The notes: generated from the letters alone by a model not told the origin. Counted from the first letter of the stretch, positions 1 to 8,230 are shown. The stretch: DNA of 35,109 nucleotides from Coprosoma sp963660615 (GCA_963660615.1 CAVKYE010000014.1:1-35109), one strand, 5' to 3'. Program-made: numbers and translations.

Positions 1-48
1 GCAAGTGGTACAGATACTGCTTATGTCAAAAACTTTAGTGTAGAGTAA
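1..48 (+). CDS. C-terminal end of an unidentified protein (partial)
   Basis: An open frame from base 1 ends at TAA 46-48 and encodes the last 15 residues, ASGTDTAYVKNFSVE. A terminator follows about 100 bases later, which agrees with this being a gene end. The tail resembles the last strand of secreted beta-sandwich or carbohydrate-binding modules, but 15 residues are too few to assign a family. Confidence 0.45.
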   Translation, partial: ASGTDTAYVKNFSVE

Positions 49-148
49 TTTGTAAAGTTCTTTTTCATTACAAATAAATCTTTCTATTTTAAAGCTTTAT
101 CAATGTAATTGCGCCTGTAAAACTAGTTAGAAAACAAAAAATATATAG

Positions 149-174
149 AAAAAACAGGAAAAACCTGTTTTTTT
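149..174 (+). terminator. Rho-independent terminator
   Basis: AAAAAACAGG (149-158) pairs with CCTGTTTTTT (164-173) around a five-A loop, ending in a T run. It closes the partial gene that enters the window from the left. Confidence 0.8.
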
Positions 175-207
175 AGTCAATATTGTTTAAAAAAACAAAA
201 ATATAAC

Positions 208-216
208 TGCTATAAT
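208..216 (+). promoter_or_regulatory. Extended -10 promoter
   Basis: TGC-TATAAT (TATAAT at 211-216) is an extended -10 element. No good -35 is seen at 17 bp spacing, as is common for extended -10 promoters. It would drive the 404-805 and 833-1021 genes. Confidence 0.5.
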
Positions 217-274
217 GAGATTGGTATTAAAAGTTTCTTGGGACTTTTTATAACCATGGTGCATAGACACAAAT

Positions 275-406
275 ATAGAAAGGAGTGATGCAAACATGGA
301 TACTAAAAAATTAAATTGTAAAAAAAACATAGAAAGGAGTGATGCAAACATGGATACTAAAAAATTAAATTGTGAAAAAAATATAGAAAGGAGTGATGCA
401 AACATG
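275..406 (+). repeat. 54-bp tandem repeat of RBS, start codon and N-terminal codons
   Basis: The unit starting ATAGAAAGGAGTGATG occurs at 275, 329 and 383, exactly 54 bp apart. The first two copies match over the whole unit except for a few bases. The third matches through its ATG and then diverges into the real gene. Each copy carries AAAGGAG and an ATG (296, 350, 404), and because 54 is a multiple of three all three ATGs are in one frame. Confidence 0.9.
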
Positions 407-805
407 AATTTTAAAAGACTAAGTTATGAAGAATATATAGAAAGATTAACAGAAGAAGATATTAAAGATGGACTTGATAAAGCCTTTTTACCAGAATCAT
501 TAAAAAACAATACTGCAGAGTTTTATTTGATTGATAATGAAGAATTTTGGTTTTATAAAAAAGGAAACAATGAAATCTTACTATCAGTATGGGAAAAGTC
601 AAAAAATACTATTTTTGATAATCCAGCTATCATGAAAAAAATATTTGAATTTTTAAAAAAACAAGGTTACAAAAAAATTGTAATGGACTTGCCAAAAGAC
701 CAATTACCTGAAAAACATTTATTAATGAAGCAATACGGATTTACAGAAGAAACTGTTGATTTTGATAATAACACCAAGGTAATAAAATATGAAAAAAACT
801 TATAA
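404..805 (+). CDS. Hypothetical protein, possible GNAT-like fold (133 aa)
   Basis: I do not recognise the family with certainty. The protein begins MNFKRLSYEEYIERL. Its C-terminal part (FLKKQGYKKIVMDLP, then LLMKQYGFTEE and VIKYEKNL) has the look of the last strands of a GNAT acetyltransferase, without a clear acetyl-CoA loop. The start at 404 is chosen because the two upstream in-frame ATGs (296, 350) lie in duplicated copies of the leader. Translation from 296 would add 36 residues made of two near-identical 18-residue repeats. Each ATG has its own strong AAAGGAG, so a ladder of N-terminal forms is possible. The next gene follows after 27 bp. Confidence 0.6.
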   Translation: MNFKRLSYEEYIERLTEEDIKDGLDKAFLPESLKNNTAEFYLIDNEEFWFYKKGNNEILLSVWEKSKNTIFDNPAIMKKIFEFLKKQGYKKIVMDLPKDQLPEKHLLMKQYGFTEETVDFDNNTKVIKYEKNL

Positions 806-832
806 TTAAAATTTAAGAGGAGGAAAGTTTTA

Positions 833-1021
833 ATGAATAAGAATAAACAAAAAGAAAAAACATTAGAAGAAATACATAAAGAAAAACAAAAACTAATAAA
901 TATGAAAGAAGCTTTATTACTTATAAAATATTGGACTGTTCCTGATGTTGAACATATAAAACATCAAAACAGAAAAGGCAAAGTTAAAACTTTAACTAGG
1001 TTTCCTAAATCAAAATATTAA
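833..1021 (+). CDS. Small basic hypothetical protein (62 aa)
   Basis: There is a strong AGGAGGA site upstream of the ATG. The protein is rich in Lys and Glu in its first half (MNKNKQKEKTLEEIHKEKQK), then has a short hydrophobic stretch (ALLLIKYW) and a basic C-terminus (KVKTLTRFPKSKY). It has no signal peptide and no Cys. I do not recognise a family. It sits between the repeat-led gene and the ABC transporter gene, so a small substrate or regulator role is possible but not shown. Confidence 0.55.
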   Translation: MNKNKQKEKTLEEIHKEKQKLINMKEALLLIKYWTVPDVEHIKHQNRKGKVKTLTRFPKSKY

Positions 1022-1045
1022 TAAAATTTGTTAGGAGTAATAACA

Positions 1046-1200
1046 ATGAATATGACATTGTTGGAACAAATTACTTTTAATTAAAAAAATTTGAAAATTA
1101 TAAAAATAATAATATAGGAAAAATATCACAAAATACCATAAATATAAAAGAAGATAGTAGGTTTACAGATAAAATAAAAGAAATATTTTTAGTAAATTAA
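1046..1200 (+). pseudogene. Frameshifted small gene remnant
   Basis: A good RBS (TTAGGAG) precedes ATG 1046, which opens MNMTLLEQITFN before a stop at 1082-1084. In the next frame an open stretch with ordinary codons runs from 1081 to TAA 1198-1200 (LKKFENYKNNN ... KIKEIFLVN) but has no start. A one-base slip in the T/A-rich junction would fuse them into about 51 residues. This is best read as a recently broken small ORF; it could also be non-coding. Confidence 0.4.
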
Positions 1201-1218
1201 AAAGAGGTGGTTATAATT

Positions 1219-2970
1219 ATGACAAAAAAGAAAGAAGAAAAAGTAAAAGTAAAAGACACGATTAATACAATAAAAAAAACATGGCCATATGCCAAAAAAT
1301 ACAAAAAATATATATTTTTATACGCAATAATATTAATATTTACTATTGCAATAAGTATAATAACACCATTACTTTCAGCAAAACTCGTTTTAACAATTAC
1401 AAACGGTTTACTAGATAAAGTATTAATAGTTGCAGGAGCAATATTATTTATTGAAATTGCCAAAAATGTTTGTCGATACTTATCCAGTGTTGTAACCAAT
1501 AAATTCTATTATGGTGTCATGAGTAATTTACAAAGGAACTTAACAGAAGAAACAATACAACTAGATATAAAAGAAGTAGATAAAAATTCTTCAGGTGTAT
1601 TTATTGATAGAATTACCAAAGATGCAGGGCAATTAACCGAAGTCTTTCAAGGGATTATGATGTATTCTTCCAGAATATTTGCAAACATAGGTGTTTTAGG
1701 AGCAATATTTATTATTAATAAAATAATGTTTGTATATTGTATAATCGCTTTAATTATCGTTTATTGGGCTGAAAAAGCACGCATTAAGTCATGGTATAAT
1801 AATATGACTGTTAATATGGAGCTAAATGAAAAAAATAGTGGCCTTATAGCAGAACTCATTAGAGGCATAAGAGATATTAAAGTATTAAATTCCACAAATG
1901 ATTTTGTAAATAAAGTAATGGACAAAATTGAACATGCCAACAATAGAGCTTCTAATTTAAATATTAGTCAACAAAAATATGGATTTGTAAGTGGTTCACT
2001 TAATGACATAACAAATTTTATCTATATTGTTTTAGGTATAATATTAATCAAAGCAAATAATTTAACTACTGATAATTTAGTTGTATTATATATGTACCAA
2101 AGTAGAATCTTTGATTTGCTTTTTAACATTTCATACTTTAACGAAGAACTTAAACGATTTACCCTATCAGCAAAAAGAGTATTCGAAATAGTTGACGGAA
2201 AATTTAAAAAAGAAAAATTTGGTAAAAAACATTTAGATAAAATTAATGGTGATTTTGAATTTAAAAATGTTAATTTCAGTTATGAAGAAAATAGACCAAT
2301 ATTAGAAAATCTATCATTTAAAGTAAATGCGAATGAAACAGTTGCCTTTGTTGGTAAAAGTGGAAGTGGGAAATCTACAATATTTAATTTAATTGATAGA
2401 CTTTATAAAGTCAATAGCGGTAAAATTACCATTGACGGCATTGACATAAATGAATTAGATAAAGATAGCATAAGAGATAATATTTCAATAATTACCCAAA
2501 CACCATATATATTTAATTTTAGTATAAAAGAAAATTTAACCATAACAAGAAGTGATGCAACCGACGAAGAAATAATCGAAGCTTGTAAAATCGCCCAATT
2601 ACATGATTATATAATGGCTTTACCCAATAAATATGACACAATAGTAGGTGAGGGAGGATTAATTTTATCAGGTGGTCAAAGACAAAGACTAGCCATAGCC
2701 AGAGCCTTATTAAAAAAGACAGAAATAATACTTTTCGATGAAGCAACCAGCAGTCTAGATAATGAAACCCAAAAATCAATCCAAAAAGCCATAAACAATA
2801 TGAAAGGCGAATATACCATTTTAATAATCGCCCATAGATTATCAACCGTCATAGATAGTGATAGAATTTTAGTAATAGATGAAGGCCAAGTTGTAAGTGA
2901 AGGTTCACATCAAGAATTATTAGAAACAAGTGAAGTTTATAAAAATTTATATAATAAAGAGTTAGAATAA
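1219..2970 (+). CDS. ABC transporter, fused permease and ATPase (583 aa)
   Basis: This is a half-transporter exporter that should work as a dimer in the membrane. Residues 30-310 hold the hydrophobic six-helix region (first helix about 31-53). The nucleotide-binding domain has Walker A GKSGSGKST (about 378), signature LSGGQRQRL (about 483), Walker B ILFDEATSSLD (about 503) and the H-loop IAHRLS (about 536), all intact. There is no C39 peptidase domain. ATG 1219 is preferred over the in-frame GTG 1207, which overlaps the RBS AAAGAGGTGG. It is separated by 21 bp from the next ORF and probably co-transcribed with the AAA+ and clpP genes. Substrate unknown. Confidence 0.9.
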   Translation: MTKKKEEKVKVKDTINTIKKTWPYAKKYKKYIFLYAIILIFTIAISIITPLLSAKLVLTITNGLLDKVLIVAGAILFIEIAKNVCRYLSSVVTNKFYYGVMSNLQRNLTEETIQLDIKEVDKNSSGVFIDRITKDAGQLTEVFQGIMMYSSRIFANIGVLGAIFIINKIMFVYCIIALIIVYWAEKARIKSWYNNMTVNMELNEKNSGLIAELIRGIRDIKVLNSTNDFVNKVMDKIEHANNRASNLNISQQKYGFVSGSLNDITNFIYIVLGIILIKANNLTTDNLVVLYMYQSRIFDLLFNISYFNEELKRFTLSAKRVFEIVDGKFKKEKFGKKHLDKINGDFEFKNVNFSYEENRPILENLSFKVNANETVAFVGKSGSGKSTIFNLIDRLYKVNSGKITIDGIDINELDKDSIRDNISIITQTPYIFNFSIKENLTITRSDATDEEIIEACKIAQLHDYIMALPNKYDTIVGEGGLILSGGQRQRLAIARALLKKTEIILFDEATSSLDNETQKSIQKAINNMKGEYTILIIAHRLSTVIDSDRILVIDEGQVVSEGSHQELLETSEVYKNLYNKELE

Positions 2971-2991
2971 TAAGAAAGTAGGAAGATTTAA

Positions 2992-3798
2992 ATGATAAAT
3001 AAAGACGATGAACTATTAAATAAAATAGATAATGCTATAAAAAAATTAGAGCAAGAGCAAAAAATATATATAGAAAAAGAAGGCGTAAAATTATTTTTTA
3101 AAAACATAAAAAAAGTTGACATAATCAAAACCCAAAACAACACCTTAAAACTACAATACCACTCCCATGATGTCAAAGAACCAGACTATAATTATGGTGA
3201 AATAGACATTCATACCCATGTCAAACTAATGTGTAACGATATGATAAATAACATCAAAAACATTGAAAGAACCGTAATAATCAAAGAACTAACCCTAAGC
3301 TACAACATAGAAATAAACAACATCTTTCTAGACGAAAATATCTCTAATAATTTTATAGAAGAATATATAAATAATTATCTAACTATAAAATACAAAAACT
3401 TCAAAATAAAAAATAAAGAAAAAATAGAAAATGAAAACACCAAACTATATCATTTAGAAATAGAAGAAGCAACCAAAACATATTATGAATACTTTCTGAT
3501 TTATAACATTTTCTTTATAAATTTTACCATTGATAACCACTGTAATCATATAATGAATAAAGTTATATCTGAAATGCTACTATCTTGTAGTCTAACAGAA
3601 GAAATATTAGAAGAAAATAAATACCTAAATATAAGTAAGAACACATTAGATAAAGCCTTTGAAATAGAAGAAAACCAAAACAGTCAAGTAGAAAATCAAA
3701 TAGAAAATCAAATAAGTGATGAAAATATTATTCAATTTAATAAACTGAAGAACCTATTAAATAATTACCCTAAATTAAATAATGATAAAAATTTATAA
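2992..3798 (+). CDS. Unknown protein, likely N-terminal part of the AAA+ protein encoded next (268 aa)
   Basis: I do not recognise a domain. The N-terminus is helical and charged (LLNKIDNAIKKLEQEQ). The middle has alternating strands, and the C-terminus is a Gln/Asn/Glu-rich linker (ENQNSQVENQIENQ) followed by FNKLKNLLNNYPKLNNDKNL. Its last codons are AAT TTA TAA. The -1 frame after this point continues directly into a degenerate AAA module whose first beta strand (NILLLGN) would otherwise lack everything upstream. The ending FNKLKNLLNNYPK corresponds in position to the segment ELNNLIGLNNVKK before the Walker A of the second AAA domain. I infer one protein was or is made from both frames. RBS GTAGGAAG before ATG 2992. 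Confidence 0.65.
   Translation: MINKDDELLNKIDNAIKKLEQEQKIYIEKEGVKLFFKNIKKVDIIKTQNNTLKLQYHSHDVKEPDYNYGEIDIHTHVKLMCNDMINNIKNIERTVIIKELTLSYNIEINNIFLDENISNNFIEEYINNYLTIKYKNFKIKNKEKIENENTKLYHLEIEEATKTYYEYFLIYNIFFINFTIDNHCNHIMNKVISEMLLSCSLTEEILEENKYLNISKNTLDKAFEIEENQNSQVENQIENQISDENIIQFNKLKNLLNNYPKLNNDKNL
3789..3798 (+). promoter_or_regulatory. Candidate -1 ribosomal frameshift site A AAT TTA TAA
   Basis: In the zero frame the bases read A AAT TTA TAA: an X XXY YYZ slippery heptamer followed at once by the stop codon. A -1 slip re-reads AAA TTT and continues ATA ACC CAA AGC GCC into the AAA+ frame, bypassing the stop. The same heptamer and stop arrangement is known from Rous sarcoma virus gag-pol. 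I see no strong downstream hairpin. In such AT-rich DNA the heptamer could arise by chance. Confidence 0.4.
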
Positions 3799-5267
3799 CC
3801 CAAAGCGCCTTCAACATACTACTTTTAGGAAATGCAACTGCTGAACAAAATCTTTTATTAGATAGCATAATAGAACTATTCAAGCAAAGCACCCTTAAAG
3901 AAAGTAAATTCAACTTATATAGTCTAGATATCAAAAAAGATATAAATACACAAACAAGTTTAGAAAAAATAATAAAAAATAAAATAGAACTATCAAACTT
4001 CCTAATCATCAATAACTTTGATTACATAGAAAAACTTGAATTAGAAGCACAAAAGACATTGATAAACACCATCACAAATCTCGAAAACTTTATCAGTATA
4101 ATTATTACTGGTGATGAAAAAAGAACATTAAACATATTAGAAAAAAACAATGAACTATTAAACAAATTTTCCTACACATTCAAATGTAAAGATTATAGCA
4201 TATCAAAAATGTATCAAACACTCTTATTAAAACTTTACGAAACTAACTATAAAATTAACTTTAATGAAGAAGCAAAAACTATCATAGATCAATTATCACA
4301 AAAATCATATCTAAAAAACGAAGCATTCATAAATAGTTTATATACAAAAATGTTAAAATATGTCTTAGAAAATAACCTTGATGAATTTAATATGTTATCA
4401 TTCCCCAAAGTAACCGAAGAAGCATCCTTAAATAATGCCCTAAATGAACTAAACAATTTAATTGGATTAAACAATGTAAAAAAACAAGTACACACCCTAA
4501 TATCATTTTGGAAATTTAAAAAGCAAACAAATAATATAAACAATCAATATTTAAACATGTTTTTAATTGGTTCACCAGGCACCGGCAAAACCACCATTGC
4601 TAAAATATTAAAGCAAATCTTATATGCCCTAAACTACATAGACGAAGATAAAATAATCGAAATAACCCCCAATGACCTAATCGCCGATTATGAGGGCCAA
4701 ACGAAAACAAAAACACGAGAAATACTAAAAGAAGCAAAAGGAGGGGTTCTTTTCATAGATGAGGCCTACTTATTCCTAAGTGCTCAAAGCTATGAAAGCA
4801 ACTATTTCAAAGAAGCCTTAGTAGAATTACTAAAATACATGGAAAATCCAAACAACGTCGTAATATTAGCTGGTTACTCATCAATGATGGAAAACGTTTT
4901 AAAACTAAACAAAGGATTGAAATCTCGAGTAGCACACTTTATAGACTTTGAAAACTATACCGAAGAAGAACTAATCCAAATCCTAGTCTTAAAACTAAAA
5001 AAACAAAATATTAGTATAACAAATGATGCTTTAAATAAAATTAGACCAATACTAAATAAAAAAATTCAAGAAAAAGACTTTGGTAATGGAAGATACATAG
5101 ATAAACTAATAACAAAAATACTAATGAAACATGCAGAAAACGTCGAAATAAACAATCAAAATCTATTAACAATAACAAAAGAAGACATAAATGAGCAAGA
5201 AATACTAAACGATAAAATCAAAAAAGAAAATAACTTTGGTTTTATTCAAGGAAGGGAAGATGAATAA
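3795..5267 (+). CDS. SpoVK/CbbX-like AAA+ ATPase with a degenerate first AAA module
   Basis: The open frame runs 490 codons but has no ATG or GTG near its 5' end; the first usual start, TTG 4059, would cut off 88 well-formed codons. The first module (residues 1-135) is a decayed AAA fold: NILLLGN then ATAEQN in place of Walker A, FLIINNFD in place of Walker B, and IIITGDEKRTLNIL, which parallels VVILAGYSSMMENVL of the second module. The second module is complete: Walker A GSPGTGKT (about 258), Walker B VLFIDEAYLF (about 316), and a conserved GLKSRVAHFIDF region like SpoVK. The stop codon abuts the clpP start. It likely remodels proteins; whether it feeds ClpP is an inference from position only. 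Confidence 0.75.
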   Translation: MTQSAFNILLLGNATAEQNLLLDSIIELFKQSTLKESKFNLYSLDIKKDINTQTSLEKIIKNKIELSNFLIINNFDYIEKLELEAQKTLINTITNLENFISIIITGDEKRTLNILEKNNELLNKFSYTFKCKDYSISKMYQTLLLKLYETNYKINFNEEAKTIIDQLSQKSYLKNEAFINSLYTKMLKYVLENNLDEFNMLSFPKVTEEASLNNALNELNNLIGLNNVKKQVHTLISFWKFKKQTNNINNQYLNMFLIGSPGTGKTTIAKILKQILYALNYIDEDKIIEITPNDLIADYEGQTKTKTREILKEAKGGVLFIDEAYLFLSAQSYESNYFKEALVELLKYMENPNNVVILAGYSSMMENVLKLNKGLKSRVAHFIDFENYTEEELIQILVLKLKKQNISITNDALNKIRPILNKKIQEKDFGNGRYIDKLITKILMKHAENVEINNQNLLTITKEDINEQEILNDKIKKENNFGFIQGREDE

Positions 5268-5834
5268 ATGATACCATATGTAATAAAAGAAACTGAAAAT
5301 GGAGAAAAAATATATGATATATATTCAAGATTATTAAAAGAAAGAATAATATTCTTAAATGGCGAAATAACAGAAGAAACCGCAAACATCGTCATTGCCC
5401 AATTACTCCATCTAAAGGCAGAAGATCCAAGTAGTGCAATCACAATGTACATAAATTCACCAGGTGGAAGCATAAATGATGGACTTGCAATATATGACAC
5501 TATGAACTTCATAAACTGCGATGTCATAACCGTCTGCGTAGGTATGTGTGCAAGCATGGCATCAATAATACTATCTAGTGGGGCTAAAGGAAAAAGATAT
5601 GCCCTGCCAAATAGTGAAATCTTAATCCATCAAGCAAGTTCAGCAGCCAAAGGTACCGTCGCCGATATGGCAATAGACTTAAACCACGTAATCAAAATGA
5701 ATGAAAAAATCAAAAACATTTTAGTAAAAAACACCGGACAAACTTACGAAAAAATCCATAATGATATAAATAGAGATTATTGGTTAACCGCAAAGGAAGC
5801 TTTGGAATATGGCCTAATAGATAAAATAATTTAA
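5268..5834 (+). CDS. clpP: ClpP-like serine protease (188 aa)
   Basis: The proteolytic subunit of the Clp family forms a barrel that degrades unfolded proteins delivered by AAA+ partners. The length matches the family. The catalytic triad is Ser96 (GMCASMAS), His121 (ILIHQ) and Asp170 (NRDYWL). The nucleophile motif is unusual: GMCASMAS instead of the common GQAASMGA. INSPGGSINDGLAIYD is the normal ClpP oxyanion segment. ATG 5268 starts immediately after the AAA+ stop, with GGAAGGGA upstream, so the two are translationally linked. The placement after a SpoVK-like ATPase, not ClpX or ClpC, together with the divergent motif, suggests a dedicated second ClpP and not the housekeeping copy, but that is inference. 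Confidence 0.85.
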   Translation: MIPYVIKETENGEKIYDIYSRLLKERIIFLNGEITEETANIVIAQLLHLKAEDPSSAITMYINSPGGSINDGLAIYDTMNFINCDVITVCVGMCASMASIILSSGAKGKRYALPNSEILIHQASSAAKGTVADMAIDLNHVIKMNEKIKNILVKNTGQTYEKIHNDINRDYWLTAKEALEYGLIDKII

Positions 5835-5951
5835 AATAAAGAACAATAGAACTTTCTAAAAACTGAATAATTCATAAAGGATACATAATAAAAAAGTTTA
5901 AATATAACCAAACACCAGTAAACAACATATATTACTCTAGGAGGAATATAT

Positions 5952-6758
5952 ATGGATAATTTAAAAGTCGTGATAGACGCTGGCCACGGAGGCGATGATT
6001 CAGGAGCAGTAAGCGGAAATGTAAAAGAAAAAGATCTAACCTTAATGATAGCACAGTATATGTATCAGCAATTTCAAAAGAAAGGAGTAGATGTAACCTT
6101 AATAAGAAATACAGATGAAACAATAAGTCCTTCAGAAAGAGTCAGTAGAATACTAAATGCTTACGGAAATAATTCAAACGTAATAGTAATTTCAAATCAC
6201 ATAAATGCAGCAGGCTCTGCCATCGAAGGAGCAGAAGGAGCCGAAGTAATATACGCCCTAAGAAACAACAGCACACTTGCCGATAACATCCTAACATCCT
6301 TAGGAAATGCCGGACAAAAAGTAAGAAGAACCTTTCAAAGAAGACTACCAAGCGACACTTCAAAAGATTACTATTTCATTCATAGAAACACTGGAATAAC
6401 TCAGCCCGTCATCGTTGAATATGGATTTATAGATAATCAAGAAGACCTATCACGTATTCAAAATAACTACAAACAATATGTTGATGCCGTAGTAGATGCC
6501 GTGATTGCCACTTCAAAAGGTCAAACAATAAAAGAAGCTCCAAAAGAAAACACCTATATCGTAAAAAGTGGAGATAGCCTATGGAGTATCGCAAATAAAT
6601 ATAATATGACTGTAAATGAACTAAAAAATTTAAATAACCTAACTACAAGCACTCTTCAAATAGGTCAAGTTTTAAAACTAAAGGAAACAGAAGAAACACC
6701 CTCAAATACTTATACAGTAAAAGCAGGAGATACACTTTTTATGGGGGATAATGAGTAG
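5952..6758 (+). pseudogene. N-acetylmuramoyl-L-alanine amidase with LysM, interrupted after the first LysM
   Basis: The Amidase_3 domain (1-190) carries the zinc ligands His12 (DAGHGG), Glu26 and His83 (SNHINA) and the catalytic Glu156 (VEYGF). LysM 1 spans about 201-244 and LysM 2 begins at 253 (TYTVKAGD), then is broken: after GGA GAT the frame enters foreign DNA and stops eight codons later. The missing LysM sequence is found at 13121-13547. There is no signal peptide, as in the late-sporulation amidase CwlC, which acts on the mother-cell wall. The catalytic domain is intact, so the truncated product may still be active but with weaker wall binding. RBS TAGGAGGA. Confidence 0.9.
6724..6732 (+). 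other. Left attachment core (attL) in the amidase LysM
   Basis: CAGGAGATA is shared with 11524-11532 and 13120-13128. To the left the sequence is amidase; to the right it is CACTTTTTATG, nearly the same as CAATTTTTATG to the right of the middle core. It marks the left end of the inserted DNA. Confidence 0.75.
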
Positions 6759-6783
6759 AAATATAAAAATAATAAAGAAATTT

Positions 6784-6810
6784 AAGGCATTTGAAGAAAA
6801 ATGTCTTTTT
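6784..6810 (+). terminator. Rho-independent terminator at element left end
   Basis: AAGGCATTT (6784-6792) pairs with AAATGTCTT (6799-6807, one G-T pair), followed by a T run. It stops transcripts reading from the truncated amidase into the cargo. Confidence 0.7.
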
Positions 6811-6813
6811 GCA

Positions 6814-6822
6814 TGATATAAT
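6814..6822 (+). promoter_or_regulatory. Extended -10 promoter for cargo
   Basis: TGA-TATAAT with TATAAT at 6817-6822, directly after the terminator and 85 bases before the M3-like gene. No clear -35 is seen. Confidence 0.45.
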
Positions 6823-6907
6823 ATAGGAAAAGTTTATGTGAAAACACCATAACTTGTTTCAATAAAATTTTAAATAAATTAAAGCTTTACAAAAAGGAGT
6901 GGCTAAC

Positions 6908-8230
6908 ATGATATGTGTAGGAAAAAACAATGTTTTATACTATAAATATGATTTCAATGTTAAAGAAAAAGTAGAAAAATATTTTAAAAGAATTAAATCT
7001 TATAAATTTAATGATACAACTAATATAGAACTTGTAGAAAAAATGCTTGATGATTATTTTAATATTTATAACCAGTTTAATAAGTTTGGAATAGCAATGA
7101 ATAGATTAAATATTTTAGAAGAAATAAAGTATTGCGATCATATCTATATGAACTTTGAAATATTAAAGAGAAACTTTAAAAAAAATATTTTGAACAGATA
7201 TTCAATTGAAAACTTAAAAAATTCTAAATACTATTATTTTTTACAAAGTAAGGAATTAGAAATACCTAGAACTGATTTAATGAATAAAATTTATTTAGAA
7301 TTTAATCAATCAAAATATTCAACAGAAATTTCTTTTGAAAAACTAATGCAATACATATATCAAAGAGAGGAAACAATAAAAAATGAAGAATTTAATTGTT
7401 ATTTGGATTATATTAAAAATAAAATTGGTATATGTGAAGAATCATTTAATAAGTTGCTTAATATTAGTCTACCAAAGAAACAAAATGTTAATTTAAGTGA
7501 AGAAAATATTTGTGAATTAAAAGAAGCCAAATATATTTTAATTGATATTTTAAAAAAATATTATGATATCAAAATATTAAGTACACTTTTAGACAATGTT
7601 TATATTTCTAATAAAAATAGTGGTACGACAGTTGCTTACGAAGAAATTCCAATCATCGATATAAAAGCCGATAATAATAAAATTAATATTATTACATTGG
7701 CTCACGAGTTAGGACATGCTTATCATTATTATTGTAATCAATCAAATGAAATTCAAAATTTTGATAGTAGATCAGATTTTAGTGAATCTTTTGCATTAGC
7801 AACACAATTAATTGTTTCACATGAATTAAAATTAAAAGATTGTATGATAAATGATTATAATAACTTTTTCTTTGATACTATTTATAGTCTTCAAATGCAA
7901 AAATTTATTGGAGATAATTATCTAACATTGACTGAAGATCATCTTGCTGAAAAATACAACAATTATAAAAATTACTATTGTTTTATTTTTGATAATTTTT
8001 ATGATATTTATTATTTAGAAGGTTTTATTGTAGGTAATATATTAAAAGATAAAATTAAAAATTATTCTATAGATGAATTAAAAATACTATTAAGATTTAA
8101 TTCAAACATTTCATTGAATGAAATTTTAAATTTGTTTGATATAGATTTAAATAATCAAAAAATGTTAGATATATATTTAGATGGATTAGAAAAAGAATAT
8201 AAAAAGCTAGTAAGTTCTAAAAAACATTAA
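6908..8230 (+). CDS. M3-like zinc metallopeptidase (440 aa)
   Basis: The motif HELGHAYH (about residue 266) followed 27 residues later by a Glu in DFSESFALA is the zinc-site layout of M3 oligoendopeptidases (PepF-like): two His and a downstream Glu. The preceding NIITLAHELGH strand-helix arrangement fits as well. The N-terminal 200 residues are Lys/Asn/Tyr-rich helices with little resemblance to PepF, and the length is well below the usual 560-600, so it is a divergent, shortened relative. There is no signal peptide, so it is cytoplasmic. ATG 6908 follows AAAAGGAG with good spacing; the in-frame GTG 6899 overlaps that RBS. Carried as cargo; substrate unknown. Confidence 0.65.
   Translation: MICVGKNNVLYYKYDFNVKEKVEKYFKRIKSYKFNDTTNIELVEKMLDDYFNIYNQFNKFGIAMNRLNILEEIKYCDHIYMNFEILKRNFKKNILNRYSIENLKNSKYYYFLQSKELEIPRTDLMNKIYLEFNQSKYSTEISFEKLMQYIYQREETIKNEEFNCYLDYIKNKIGICEESFNKLLNISLPKKQNVNLSEENICELKEAKYILIDILKKYYDIKILSTLLDNVYISNKNSGTTVAYEEIPIIDIKADNNKINIITLAHELGHAYHYYCNQSNEIQNFDSRSDFSESFALATQLIVSHELKLKDCMINDYNNFFFDTIYSLQMQKFIGDNYLTLTEDHLAEKYNNYKNYYCFIFDNFYDIYYLEGFIVGNILKDKIKNYSIDELKILLRFNSNISLNEILNLFDIDLNNQKMLDIYLDGLEKEYKKLVSSKKH

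Noticed and set aside
275..406. CRISPR or phage-type repeat array
   Set aside because: Only three units, no spacers, and each unit is a translation start region in frame with the gene.
4059..5267. TTG 4059 as the start of the AAA+ protein
   Set aside because: It has no RBS, and 88 in-frame codons upstream read as a convincing protein that completes a degenerate AAA fold.
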